Source: Yersinia aleksiciae
GTDB lineage: Bacteria > Pseudomonadota > Gammaproteobacteria > Enterobacterales > Enterobacteriaceae
DNA length: 64,000 bases
Assembly: GCF_001047675.1 (NCBI RefSeq)
Contig: NZ_CP011975.1
Span: 1 to 64,000, forward strand
Reading direction: 5' to 3'
Shown here one piece after another: positions 54,197-63,320 of this stretch (position 1 is the stretch's first letter; each line of letters begins with the position of its first letter). A program made the translations under genes and the position numbers. Under the pieces are notes generated by a model. The model was not told the origin of the DNA. It made no database searches and saw nothing but the letters and a program-made list of their open reading frames with translations.

Positions 54197-55906
54197 TTAG
54201 CTGTGCTGGGTAACACCGGAAGGAATGGCGTCAGGTTCAACATTCATGGTACGCAATATTTGCCCCATAATATCGCTGAATACTGGGGCAGAAACGGCAC
54301 CACCATAGTATTTACCACCTTGCGGATTGTTAATCACCACCACTAAAGCAAAGCGGGGCTGACTGGCAGGCGCGACCCCCGCGGTATAAGCCACATATTT
54401 ATCAATATATTGGCCATTTGGCCCAATCTTTTTGGCAGTACCGGTCTTAATCGCGACCCGATAGCCTCTCACAGCCGCTTTCGTCCCACCACCACCGGGC
54501 AAAGCTACACTCTCCATCATATGCTCAACCTCCCTTACCTCCCCTTCAGGGAATACACGCTGCCCCAGCACCGGCGGATCAACCTTGGTTATCGACAAGG
54601 GCCGATAAATACCAAAACTGCCGATGGTGGCATATACGCGAGCCAATTGGAGTGGCGTCACCATCAAGCCGTAACCGAAGGAGAAGGTCGCGCGGTCCAG
54701 ATCACTCCAGCGCTGCCGATGTGGCATCAACCCACTACTTTCACCAGTAAGCCCTAACTGGGTCGGTTTTCCCAACCCAAACAAGGAGTAAGTTTCCATC
54801 AACGCGGAGGCAGGCATCGCCAACGCCAGCCGCGACACGCCTACATCACTCGATTTCTGTAATACGCCTGTCAGTGAAAGCGCGGGGTAAAAACCCACGT
54901 CTTTGATTTGATGGCCGCTTAAGATGTAGGGGTGAGTATCCAGCACCGCGTCCGGCCTGACCAAATGGCGCTGCAATGCCGTCATGACCACCATAGGTTT
55001 AACTGTTGAACCCGGTTCAAAAATATCGCTAATTGCCCGATTGCGAAAGTTCTCTTCCGGTGTACCGGCGCGGTTATTGGGGTTAAAGGTCGGATAGTTC
55101 GCCATGGCCAAAACCTCCCCCGTATTCACATCAATGACCACAGCGGAACCGGAGTCGGCTTTATTGAACATCACCGCATTGGTCAACGCATGTGAGGTTT
55201 CCGCTTGCAAGCGCTCATCAATGCTGAGTTCAACACTCTGCCCCGGATGGCTGTCAGTGGAAGAGATATCCTCTATCACTCGGCCAAAACGATCTTTGCG
55301 CACCACCCTATTGCCCGCCGTGCCACTGAGCAGCGAATTGAAACTCTTTTCTACACCTTCAATGCCTTGATCATCAATATTGGTAAAACCGACCAAATTA
55401 GCGGCAATATCGCCTGAGGGATAAAAGCGCCGTGATTCCACTTTGGTCGCTATGCCGGGCAATTTCAGCCGCCGAATGTACTCGGCCACATTTGGCTCAA
55501 CTTGTCTGGCAAGATAGATAAAACGCGCATTAGGGGCTTGCGTTATATGGCTGCTCACCTGATCCAGTGGCAAGTTAAGTGCCTGTGCCAATGCCTGCCA
55601 GCGATCGGAAACAGCGACGCCGCCTTTCTCCAACACGGTTTTAGGGTCAGCCCAGACCGCGGCAACCGGCACACTGACAGCCAGCGGGTGCTGATTACGA
55701 TCCGTAATCATACCGCGTGTGTTTGGTGTTTCTACCACGCGCACTGAGCGCATATCCTCTTCTTTGACCAAGGCATCTGGCTCAATAATTTGTAGCCAGG
55801 CAACCCGTGTAATCAAACCAAAAAATGCCAATAAAATACAACCGCACAACAAGCCGAAACGCCAACGAACAAAATTATTACTGTCATTTTTTGGTTTAGA
55901 AATCAT
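54197..55906 (-). CDS. FtsI paralogue (class B penicillin-binding protein, PBP3-like)
   Basis: A 569-residue septal transpeptidase paralogue, close to E. coli FtsI over its length and comparable to Salmonella PBP3SAL. Start taken at 55906 with AGGA; the frame continues to 56026. One membrane anchor (about 16-38), a pedestal domain, then the transpeptidase with S300-T-V-K and K487-T-G. The second motif is S352-S-D rather than the S-S-N of FtsI. It is not in the division cluster; neighbours are rlmA and a laccase-domain gene. PBP3SAL is used at acid pH, so a conditional role is likely by analogy. Confidence 0.9.
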   Translation of the reverse strand: MISKPKNDSNNFVRWRFGLLCGCILLAFFGLITRVAWLQIIEPDALVKEEDMRSVRVVETPNTRGMITDRNQHPLAVSVPVAAVWADPKTVLEKGGVAVSDRWQALAQALNLPLDQVSSHITQAPNARFIYLARQVEPNVAEYIRRLKLPGIATKVESRRFYPSGDIAANLVGFTNIDDQGIEGVEKSFNSLLSGTAGNRVVRKDRFGRVIEDISSTDSHPGQSVELSIDERLQAETSHALTNAVMFNKADSGSAVVIDVNTGEVLAMANYPTFNPNNRAGTPEENFRNRAISDIFEPGSTVKPMVVMTALQRHLVRPDAVLDTHPYILSGHQIKDVGFYPALSLTGVLQKSSDVGVSRLALAMPASALMETYSLFGLGKPTQLGLTGESSGLMPHRQRWSDLDRATFSFGYGLMVTPLQLARVYATIGSFGIYRPLSITKVDPPVLGQRVFPEGEVREVEHMMESVALPGGGGTKAAVRGYRVAIKTGTAKKIGPNGQYIDKYVAYTAGVAPASQPRFALVVVINNPQGGKYYGGAVSAPVFSDIMGQILRTMNVEPDAIPSGVTQHS

Positions 55907-56108
55907 TGAGATCGATCCTGAAAGCTCACTTGGAGTAGAGCTGTCATTAGACCCTATCCACCGCTCGACAGGCGTAAAAACAGTGATACAAGATGCGTTA
56001 TTTTGCAACAATTCACTAACGAGCATTTAAAAGAAAAGGCGACTGGTCATTCAATTCAAAAACGGCTTACACTGAACCTCCGTACTTTCTCCTCATTAGG
56101 TAGAGCCT

Positions 56109-56831
56109 ATGACAGATTTTTCCCCCAAATTAAGCCGCATCAGCGCTATCTGCCACGGGTTTGGCAATAAATCAGCACTGTTACCTGACAGCCTTCAACC
56201 TTATCGGGTTTCACAAGCCAATAAAAAACAGGTACATGGCACCAAAATTGTCGAAGTGACCGAACCAGGGCAAGAGTGTGGCGAAGCCGATGGCCTCTAT
56301 ACCACTCAAGTGGGCATTTTATTAACGGTGCTGACAGCGGATTGCCTGCCGGTCATTTTCAGTCATCGACAAGGGAAAGGCATTGCGGTAGTCCATGCTG
56401 GTTGGCGTGGGTTGTTAGATGGCATTATCTTAAAGATGGTTGAACGCATTGCCCGCGATGATGACCCAGCTAATTGGGTTGCCGCTATTGGCCCTGCGGC
56501 ACGCTCCTGCTGTTATGAGGTCAATGAAGAGTTGGTTGAACAGTTTGTTAACCGATTACCGTCGGCAAAAAATATTATTTCTCCCCGCTTCCGCCACCTC
56601 AATTTGACAGCCATCGCTGAACACCAATTGCGTGGAGCAGGTATTCATCTGGTTGATCGGGTCGGCGGTTGTACTATATGCACCACTGTGCCTAATGAAG
56701 CGGACGCGAGTCAGCATCATTTCAAGTACACCAGTTTTCGTCGTACCAGTCAGCAGCAGGCGATTGACCCTACCCACCCTGGCATTAAAGGCCGCAATCA
56801 GTATTCCGGCGTGATCATCCTCCCCTCATGA
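56109..56831 (+). CDS. laccase-domain protein (PgeF/YfiH family paralogue)
   Basis: A 240-residue protein. H43 (KKQVHG), C79 (TADCLPV) and H96 (VVHAGWRG) are the zinc ligands of the family, and AIGPAARSCCYEV is also conserved. YfiH-type proteins act as purine nucleoside phosphorylase/deaminases or edit peptidoglycan precursors (PgeF). E. coli yfiH lies elsewhere, beside rluD, so this is probably a second copy. Divergent from the FtsI paralogue, which may hint at a cell-wall role. Confidence 0.88.
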   Translation: MTDFSPKLSRISAICHGFGNKSALLPDSLQPYRVSQANKKQVHGTKIVEVTEPGQECGEADGLYTTQVGILLTVLTADCLPVIFSHRQGKGIAVVHAGWRGLLDGIILKMVERIARDDDPANWVAAIGPAARSCCYEVNEELVEQFVNRLPSAKNIISPRFRHLNLTAIAEHQLRGAGIHLVDRVGGCTICTTVPNEADASQHHFKYTSFRRTSQQQAIDPTHPGIKGRNQYSGVIILPS

Positions 56832-56860
56832 AAGGATTTAGGTTGTGGTGTCTGGAAACG

Positions 56861-56887
56861 AAAAAACCCGCACAAAGGCGGGTTTTT
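56861..56887. terminator. bidirectional terminator before cspC
   Basis: AAAAAACCCGC and GCGGGTTTTT pair around ACAAAG, between convergent genes. Confidence 0.92.
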
Positions 56888-56904
56888 AACAGCAAAAGAG
56901 CTGA

Positions 56905-57114
56905 TTAGATTGCAGTAACGTTTACTGCAGACGGACCTTTCTGACCGTCTTGGATTTCGAACTCTACGTTCTGGCCTTCAGCCAGGGTTTTGAAGCCATT
57001 ACCCTGGATTGCAGAGAAGTGTACGAACACATCTTTGCTGCCGTCAGCTGGAGTGATGAAACCGAAACCTTTAGACTCGTTGAACCACTTAACTTGACCT
57101 TTGATCTTTGCCAT
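56905..57114 (-). CDS. cspC: cold-shock-like RNA chaperone CspC
   Basis: A 69-residue OB-fold protein, nearly identical to E. coli CspC. RNP1 KGFGFI (15-20) and RNP2 VFVHF (29-33) bind single-stranded RNA. AAGGAAA precedes the ATG. It is preceded by yobF on the same strand, as in E. coli. Confidence 0.97.
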   Translation of the reverse strand: MAKIKGQVKWFNESKGFGFITPADGSKDVFVHFSAIQGNGFKTLAEGQNVEFEIQDGQKGPSAVNVTAI

Positions 57115-57156
57115 CTTGAGTATTTCCTTTGGATTGTTTAACTCGCCCGTAGGCGT

Positions 57157-57273
57157 TTACATAGACAAACTAGAGTCGTTACTGCTTGAGGCACTAAGAT
57201 AAGGATCGGCAGAGAAGCGGTATTCAACGCTAACGTCTTTACTCAGAACTTCTTTACTGAAAATGCCACACAT
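57157..57273 (-). CDS. yobF: small protein YobF
   Basis: A 38-residue protein: [20 protein letters not shown] then an S/N/D-rich tail. The first 27 residues follow E. coli YobF (47 residues); the end is shorter. It is located 42 bases upstream of cspC and cotranscribed. E. coli YobF is a stress-induced small protein. Confidence 0.9.
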   Translation of the reverse strand: MCGIFSKEVLSKDVSVEYRFSADPYLSASSSNDSSLSM

Positions 57274-58261
57274 ATACAGAACTGTACCTCGTTTTACCCA
57301 TATGCGTTATCACATACTCTGTATTCGATGGCAAGCCATTTTTAATCAAGGGTGAACCTGTCGCACATATTTGAATCTGTTGTTCATAAAGAATGCTTAA
57401 ATATGTTAATTTTTGTTGAAGGTCATCGTATTTTCTGCTCTATTTTTTTATACTCTCCTATCCCGCTTTTTTGCTAGTTTTTAACATTTAAGCTAACACT
57501 TTTTATAAAATTTCTTACGTAGACACCTCATGGTTTCCATGTTCTGAGCATGAAAAAAAGTGTGTTGCTATAAAATTTATTAGCATTAAATATATAATAA
57601 TTGAATATACAACTCGCTTGGTACAAGTACAGACAGCCTCCATTACGCCGCAATACCTATCTCACACAGCAAGACTAACCCCTTACTTAACCTCAGGTTA
57701 TACCTCTGAACCTTATTTATGATAGATAACATAAATACCTTATTAAGCGATTTATCATAAAGTGATGACGCAGAACCGTTGACAGAAGGTAAAAATAGAA
57801 TTTTCCATACATAAATAGATATATAAATTGAGTTAACAACTGAAGTCGATTATCGGGAAATATACTTCCCTCATTGAGTCACCTGAGTGCAGTAATTAAT
57901 CAAGGTTAACCTAAATGCACCGTCAAGGTGCATATTCTCTTTATATTAATTTTATAAATATATAAAGAAATGGAGCATATTAGTCAGTTTAGCAAACCTA
58001 GTTTTACCTGAGTCGCAGACATTTAGTGCTAAAAATAATAAATTAAGACATTTCCTGATGTCTCAAAATAAAAACTTAACTACTCTACGGCACGGCCTGA
58101 GATTATATTTAACCCTCTCGTTATAGAACCGTTTAGGTTTGAGGTTATAACCTCTACTTAATTATAATTAACTTATTAATAATCATTACTTTTGGTAGGC
58201 ATATAGATTATCTGATGCATAGATGTCTTATTTCGCCTTATCAGCATCAGAGATCTAACTC
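57274..58261. other. nearly 1 kb gene-free, AT-rich region before pagP
   Basis: No supported gene. ATGCACC (57915-57921) and GGTGCAT (57927-57933) form a hairpin followed by a T-rich stretch, like a small-RNA terminator on the plus strand. GAGGTTATAACCTC (58141-58154) is a perfect palindrome 108 bases before pagP. The yobF-cspC promoter is at the left end. Confidence 0.6.
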
Positions 58262-58876
58262 ATGAATTACAAGCACATTATCGGCACCTGCTTTCTAAGT
58301 AGTTTGTGGTGGGGCCAAGTTTCAACTGTTCTGGCTGGAGATATCAATCCACCGGCCCAGACGCCTATAGCTCAGACAATCAAACCACAGCCGAACAATA
58401 ACAACCTGTGGCAACGCCTGGTAAACAATATCACGCTCGCCTGGGACTCTCCCGAGCAAGAGTTGTATATCCCACTCAATACGTGGCATAACCGTAGGAC
58501 TTACGATTCGGATAAGATAGCGTCATACAATGAGCGGCCATGGGGTATCGGCTATGGTAAATATCGCTATGATGAGGATAACAATTGGCACTCAGTGTAC
58601 GCGATGGTGTTTATGGATTCACACAATGAAGTTGAGCCTATTATAGGTTATGGCTATCAAAAAATGTGGATACCGGGGAAAATGGATGGCTGGCGTTTCG
58701 GTGCTGGCTTTACTGCGAGTATTACCGCTCGTCATGAATATCTTTACATTCCTATACCATTACCTTTGCCACTTATCTCTATTGAATATAATAAGTTTTC
58801 CTTACAAACCACCTATATTCCCGGCACTTATAATAATGGAAATGTATTGTTTACCTGGATGCGCTGGCAATTCTAA
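58262..58876 (+). CDS. pagP: lipid A palmitoyltransferase
   Basis: A 204-residue outer-membrane enzyme with signal peptide. Catalytic H76 (NTWHNRR), D119 and S120 (FMDSHNE) correspond to E. coli H33, D76 and S77. YIPGTYNNGNVLFTWMRWQF is the conserved last strand. About 25 extra Pro/Gln/Asn-rich residues lie between the signal and the barrel. It moves palmitate from phospholipid to lipid A; PhoP control is usual, but no good PhoP box was seen here. Confidence 0.94.
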   Translation: MNYKHIIGTCFLSSLWWGQVSTVLAGDINPPAQTPIAQTIKPQPNNNNLWQRLVNNITLAWDSPEQELYIPLNTWHNRRTYDSDKIASYNERPWGIGYGKYRYDEDNNWHSVYAMVFMDSHNEVEPIIGYGYQKMWIPGKMDGWRFGAGFTASITARHEYLYIPIPLPLPLISIEYNKFSLQTTYIPGTYNNGNVLFTWMRWQF

Positions 58877-59064
58877 TGGGATATGTTATTTAATTAATTA
58901 AGCCATGCTCTAACAGTGGTTATATACGACAGTTAAGAATTAATCTCAATTAACATAGAACGCCCCAAAAAGGGGCAATCACTCTATGGATTAAAGTGTT
59001 GTTCGTTATTGGCTTAATTTAGTACAGATAATCTAAACACTGCGAATCAGTTCGTTGAACAAAG

Positions 59065-59104
59065 TAGCCGGGCTTTCGCTATTCACTTATTGCCCGGCTA
59101 TTTT
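59065..59104 (+). terminator. stem-loop between pagP and pheP
   Basis: TAGCCGGGC (59065-59073) and GCCCGGCTA (59092-59100) with an 18-base loop, then TTTT on the plus strand. It lies between the convergent ends. A smaller GCCCC/GGGGC hairpin is at 58962-58976. Confidence 0.65.
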
Positions 59105-59122
59105 ACCTAAACTACAGCCCAA

Positions 59123-60514
59123 TCAGGCTATTTTTGAATCATCCGTTTTAATCTGACAACGCTTATGTCTACGGCGAGTCAGCATGAAACCACACCACAA
59201 TAATGCAATCCACGCAGGCATCATCAAGACTGAGATCTGAATACCATCCGTCAGGTACATGATGACCAGAATCAGCGACAAGAACACCAGACACAGGTAA
59301 TTGCCGTAAGGGTACCATAGCGCCTTAAAACGTGGCTCGATGCCCTCTTGCACTTTAGCGGCGCGGAATTTTAAGTGAGCCAGACATATCATGATCCAGT
59401 TGATGACCAGTGTGGAGACCACCAGCGCCATAAGCAACTCAAAGGCCTTGCCCGGCATAACATAGTTAATCACCACGCCTGCGGAGGTCGCTAGCGCCGA
59501 GAGCGCGATAGACAGGATAGGTACCCCCCGCTTATTGACCTTGGTTAATAGCTTAGGCGCATTCCCCTGCGAGGCCAGGCCAAACAGCATGCGGCTATTG
59601 CAGTACACACCACTGTTGTAGACTGATAATGCTGCAGTCAAGACCACCACATTCAGGATCGTCGCGACCAGATTGCTGTCTAGCGCATGGAAAATCATCA
59701 CAAAGGGGCTCCCCCCCTCAACAACTTTACCCCATGGGTAAAGGGAGAGCAGAACTGCCAATGAGCCGATATAAAAAATAAGGATACGATAGACAACTTG
59801 ATTGGTTGCTTTGGGAATGCTGTGCTGTGGATCTTCCGCTTCTGCGGCAGTGATACCTACCATCTCCAAGCCACCGAAAGAGAACATAATTACGGCCATC
59901 GCCATCACTAAGCCGCTGAAACCGTGAGGCATAAAACCGCCCTGCGCCCAGAGGTTAGTGACTGATGCGTCCGGTCCACCTGTTCCAGATGCCAGAAGAT
60001 AGGCCCCGAACACAATCATACCGATAATGGCGACAACCTTGATGATGGCGAACCAGAATTCCGTTTCACCATACATACGAACATTGACTAGATTGATGGC
60101 ATTAATCAGAACAAAGAAGAGTGCGGCCGAAACCCACGTCGGGATTTCCGGCCACCAATATTGAATATAGATGCCGACTGCGGTCAACTCCGCCATACCG
60201 ACGAGAATAAACATCGCCCAGTAGTTCCAGCCAGATAAGAACCCAGCAAAATCGCCCCAATATTTATAGGCAAAGTGGCTAAATGAACCGGCAACCGGCT
60301 CCTCAACCACCATCTCGCCGAGTTGGCGCATAATAAGAAATGCAATAAAACCGCCGATGGCATAGCCCAATATCACCGAAGGGCCAGCCATTTTAATGGT
60401 CTGAGCGATCCCCAGAAATAGCCCAGTACCAATGGCGCCACCTAGCGCAATCAGTTGAATATGTCGATTTTTTAAACCGCGTTTGAGTGTTGAATCCTGC
60501 AACTGCTGTTCCAT
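59123..60514 (-). CDS. pheP: phenylalanine/aromatic amino-acid permease
   Basis: A 463-residue APC-family transporter with 12 transmembrane helices. RGLKNRHIQLIALGGAIGTGLFLG (12-35) is the family signature. Similarity to E. coli PheP is high along the length (MRQLGEMVVEEPVAGSF, YNSGVYCNSRMLFGLA). It would import phenylalanine with protons. AroP-like specificity cannot be excluded. Confidence 0.88.
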   Translation of the reverse strand: MEQQLQDSTLKRGLKNRHIQLIALGGAIGTGLFLGIAQTIKMAGPSVILGYAIGGFIAFLIMRQLGEMVVEEPVAGSFSHFAYKYWGDFAGFLSGWNYWAMFILVGMAELTAVGIYIQYWWPEIPTWVSAALFFVLINAINLVNVRMYGETEFWFAIIKVVAIIGMIVFGAYLLASGTGGPDASVTNLWAQGGFMPHGFSGLVMAMAVIMFSFGGLEMVGITAAEAEDPQHSIPKATNQVVYRILIFYIGSLAVLLSLYPWGKVVEGGSPFVMIFHALDSNLVATILNVVVLTAALSVYNSGVYCNSRMLFGLASQGNAPKLLTKVNKRGVPILSIALSALATSAGVVINYVMPGKAFELLMALVVSTLVINWIMICLAHLKFRAAKVQEGIEPRFKALWYPYGNYLCLVFLSLILVIMYLTDGIQISVLMMPAWIALLWCGFMLTRRRHKRCQIKTDDSKIA

Positions 60515-60713
60515 CCTGTCCTCTGCCGCACCTATTCCCCACTGGCGTGGTAAACAGCGCCTTATAAATGAATCTGCGGCGGTTTTTTAACACTTAAAAC
60601 CGATTGCATCAAGGATAAAGGTGGTTAGCAAGCAACTGAATAGGAACCATTCGACTTACGTTATATCAAGCCATGTTTTATTGGCTATATCATTTCAAGA
60701 GCATGACTCACAC

Positions 60714-60959
60714 TCAAGGCTGTGTAGCTGACATGCCGCATAACTTACTCAGATTACGTGCGCCAATCATTAATGTGGCCACATAAGACTGACGCCGGGT
60801 GACCACTTCAACCGCAACGCGATTATTCTTATAGCGGATAAGATAAGTTGAAGGCCAGCCTTGACGCCGCTCGCCGTAGGATTTTTGATGGTGGTCAATT
60901 GCAGCATGAGCAATAACCAAATGTGAAAGATTTGAATCCCCTTTAATAATACGTTTCAT
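60714..60959 (-). CDS. DUF4060 family protein (phage-associated)
   Basis: An 81-residue basic protein from the second ATG of a pair, with GGAG six bases upstream. HHQKSYGERRQGWPSTYLIRYKNNRVAVEVVTRRQSYVATLMIG fits the DUF4060 family, mostly found in lambdoid prophages. It stands among host genes with no other phage structural genes. Function unknown. Confidence 0.75.
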   Translation of the reverse strand: MKRIIKGDSNLSHLVIAHAAIDHHQKSYGERRQGWPSTYLIRYKNNRVAVEVVTRRQSYVATLMIGARNLSKLCGMSATQP

Positions 60960-61081
60960 CATCAGCTCCACGAAAGTCGTTAAAGAACTTCTTACCGCTT
61001 GTTATTCCCGCCTCTTAGTACGTGCGGGATATTCACTTTTTGCTGAAAATTATCGATGTAGGTACCAAATGGCGTCGTAAA

Positions 61082-61381
61082 TTAGGCTTCCTGACTGAGT
61101 AAATAGCAGATCATTGCCGCACGCAGCGGGCTTTGGCTATAAGCCTGCCACTCTCCCTGCGGATTAGCTATTCGGGCATTCCACTGATTATTATCATTAG
61201 CTTCAGGCGAATAGAGGCCAATTTTATTGGAATAGATGATAGGCCATGCATCAGAAGGGTTCTTGCAGTAATCCTTACCTTTAATACCGCCGTAGGGATA
61301 CCACTTATCAGGATCTTCACCGGTCAGTAGCGCAATGCTTCTGTTCACTTCGCTGTCGCTTTCCTCATACCATTTAATCAT
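61082..61381 (-). CDS. NinX/DUF2591 family phage protein
   Basis: A 99-residue protein from the ATG at 61381; a GTG three codons earlier is in frame. CKNPSDAWPIIYSNKI and SPLRAAMICYLLSQ are the NinX motifs. NinX genes lie in the nin region of P22-like phages and their role is unknown. Together with the DUF4060 gene it suggests a remnant of a phage insertion. Confidence 0.85.
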   Translation of the reverse strand: MIKWYEESDSEVNRSIALLTGEDPDKWYPYGGIKGKDYCKNPSDAWPIIYSNKIGLYSPEANDNNQWNARIANPQGEWQAYSQSPLRAAMICYLLSQEA

Positions 61382-61601
61382 CCGAATCACCGTTATCTTA
61401 AAAAGTTCTGGCTACATTACGGCGAAAATAAGACAAATTTATGACAGTCTGGACGGTTTATTTCGACTTTATAAAGAGGGAGTTAAAAATAAGTGACAGG
61501 AAGAAAGGAGGGAAACAACGTGACCCAGTATAAGAGGGGCAGCTATCGGGTTAAATATCACTCAGACACTGCATCTCGACAGTGTCTGAGTCAAAATGAG
61601 T

Positions 61602-61874
61602 TTATCGCTCAGGAATAAAGCCTTTAAAATCAATGGCAGAGACTATATCACTGTCATTTTGCCCATCACTGACGCCAGTAGCGTTTGCTAATAATGCTTT
61701 GAGCACTTCTGTTTGCTGTTTTTGCTGTTCGACAATCTCTTGTAACAAGCGGATTTGTTCATTGGCTCGCACACTGGCACGGCTCAAAAAGAACCAGACT
61801 ATCAAGAAAAAAATGACAGTAAACAGTGATAACGCGATTGGGGCAACACCCATACCCATATTTGTCTCTAACAT
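61602..61874 (-). CDS. yebO: YebO family membrane protein
   Basis: A 90-residue protein with an N-terminal transmembrane helix (about 11-32) and a coiled coil ([31 protein letters not shown]). C-terminal FIPER matches E. coli YebO's FVPER. It precedes mgrB in the same order as in E. coli. Function unknown. Confidence 0.85.
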   Translation of the reverse strand: MLETNMGMGVAPIALSLFTVIFFLIVWFFLSRASVRANEQIRLLQEIVEQQKQQTEVLKALLANATGVSDGQNDSDIVSAIDFKGFIPER

Positions 61875-62022
61875 TGACTACCCTATTACATGCATGACGA
61901 AGAGACTATCCTATCACTCTGCCCACAACAAAGGTGAATCTAGAGGGCGATTAACTGTTAATAGTGGTAACCAATGAAAATAATCCCCATGGTAAACTAT
62001 AAATCATTGTTACAAACTACGC

Positions 62023-62166
62023 TTACCATGGAATAATCGAAGTAATAGTACAAATACCCGTTGAAAAAGTTCCCCCTTGGTCACAATAACTATCAAGGGC
62101 TAATAGATAAAACAAGCAACAAACGGCAATGATCCCTACCGTTGCAACAAGTTTCTTTATGTTCAA
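62023..62166 (-). CDS. mgrB: PhoQ feedback inhibitor MgrB (TTG start)
   Basis: A 47-residue membrane peptide, the same length as E. coli MgrB. One transmembrane helix (about 6-24), then YCDQGGTFSTGICTITSIIPW, with the two periplasmic cysteines (28, 39) and the conserved C-terminal IPW. The start is TTG, with AAGG eight bases upstream; a GTG three codons earlier (62175) is in frame but too close to the ribosome site. It binds PhoQ and damps its activity; loss gives polymyxin resistance in enterobacteria. Confidence 0.92.
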   Translation of the reverse strand: MNIKKLVATVGIIAVCCLFYLLALDSYCDQGGTFSTGICTITSIIPW

Positions 62167-62195
62167 ATCGGACACCTTCTTCAACGTTTTTTTAA

Positions 62196-62230
62196 ATTAT
62201 ACTGGATCAAACATCAACCATTTATAGCCA
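62196..62230 (-). promoter_or_regulatory. mgrB promoter with PhoP-box-like repeat
   Basis: On the minus strand TATAAT (62196-62201) lies 12 bases after GGTTGA, which with TGGCTA five bases further up (62214-62230) forms a direct repeat with 11-base period. This fits a PhoP box (GGTTTA-N5-GGTTTA type) with several mismatches. Confidence 0.6.
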
Positions 62231-62410
62231 ATATGTAATTACTAATGTCGTTATCACATCATGATCCGACGCTAACTAGAGTTTTTACTGTTTCATCTTA
62301 TAAATCAATATAATTTAGGATTTTTACTATTAATTGACGCATTATTATAAGTTAAACTATTAAATATATACTCAGCATAATAAGTAAAACTAATTACACG
62401 GAGTGACTAC

Positions 62411-62644
62411 ATGAGCTTATTTAGACTTTTTTTAGTGGCAGCAATCGTTTATCTTGGCCTGCTGTATTCAGGTTATGGTGTACTTATTGGTAGTGAGAAG
62501 AACGCAGCAGGCTTGGGCTTACAATGTCAGTATCTAACTGCCAGAAATATTGCGACAGCTCAATTTATAAACGGTGAAAATGGCATCATCGGTGTCAGTA
62601 ACTGCCCATTAGTGAAAAAGATAGGTAACAACGTATTTGAATAA
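62411..62644 (+). CDS. yobH: YobH family small exported/membrane protein
   Basis: A 77-residue protein with an N-terminal hydrophobic helix and the shared core SGYGVLIGSEKNAAGLGLQC QYLTAR, as in E. coli YobH. Two cysteines could pair. CGGAG precedes the ATG. Divergent from mgrB. Function unknown. Confidence 0.88.
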   Translation: MSLFRLFLVAAIVYLGLLYSGYGVLIGSEKNAAGLGLQCQYLTARNIATAQFINGENGIIGVSNCPLVKKIGNNVFE

Positions 62645-62649
62645 TCAAC

Positions 62650-62674
62650 CTGCGGGTTTGCTATCAACCCGCAG
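62650..62674. terminator. stem-loop after yobH
   Basis: CTGCGGGTT and AACCCGCAG pair around a seven-base loop, six bases after the yobH stop. No strong T run follows. Confidence 0.6.
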
Positions 62675-62762
62675 ACTAATTTGCTCATCTCTGATGGTGG
62701 CACCCAGAGCAGCGTTGGTTTGTAGGTGATGTACGGGTAAACCAGCAGTAATCAATAACTTG

Positions 62763-63002
62763 TCACTTTTGTGTAAACTTCATATCAATCAATGCAATAG
62801 CTTTCTCAATTGCACGTTTAGTCACTGGATCAGCACCTGCTGGATGTGTTGAGAAATCAATAGATTTGAGCTGATGTGACATTTTATCCCGCACCTCTGT
62901 TGGTGCAATAATATCAATTACATCAAGGATTTGTTTAATCACCAGTTGGCACGCAACCAAATCAGAGACCAACTCTTGGTCATTAGTGAACATGTCAGAC
63001 AT
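62763..63002 (-). CDS. DUF2594 (YecF-like) protein
   Basis: A 79-residue helical protein from the ATG at 63002 with AAGGAA upstream; a frame to 63047 lacks support. [22 protein letters not shown] and the closing [15 protein letters not shown] fit DUF2594. E. coli YecF is of the same group. Function unknown. Confidence 0.7.
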   Translation of the reverse strand: MSDMFTNDQELVSDLVACQLVIKQILDVIDIIAPTEVRDKMSHQLKSIDFSTHPAGADPVTKRAIEKAIALIDMKFTQK

Positions 63003-63236
63003 CAATAATTCCTTCCCAATAATATTGGGTAAGAATATCACGAGCACGGAAATATTTCTTTAGCCGCCAGTGTCATATTCCTATTGTGACGATGAACGGC
63101 TTAAAATGTTACAGGCTAATTAATAGCCTACTACTCATGGCCCTGCTTGCAGAATAAACCGACAAATTGGTCATGTAATGTACATTACACAAGATATCAG
63201 GATGTAACTCACTATTTAGACGCTAAAAGTTGGATA

Positions 63237-63274
63237 TAAAAAAACCAGGTATGATTGTCATCGATTACCTGGTT
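63237..63274 (-). terminator. intrinsic terminator, minus strand
   Basis: AACCAGGTA (63266-63274 read on minus) pairs with TACCTGGTT (63251-63243) and is followed by seven T on the minus strand. It closes the short transcript that carries the 37-residue peptide gene. Confidence 0.88.
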
Positions 63275-63320
63275 CTAGGGATAAATAATTGTATGTATGC
63301 CGATCACAATATTCCTAATC

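Noticed and set aside
57779..57812. TTGACA with TACATA as a promoter for a small RNA
   Set aside because: The spacing is well over 20 bases, and no -10 at 16-18 bases was found.
58130..58160. PhoP box before pagP
   Set aside because: GTTTAGGTTTGAGGTTA lacks the 11-base period of GGTTTA half-sites; only the palindrome is solid.
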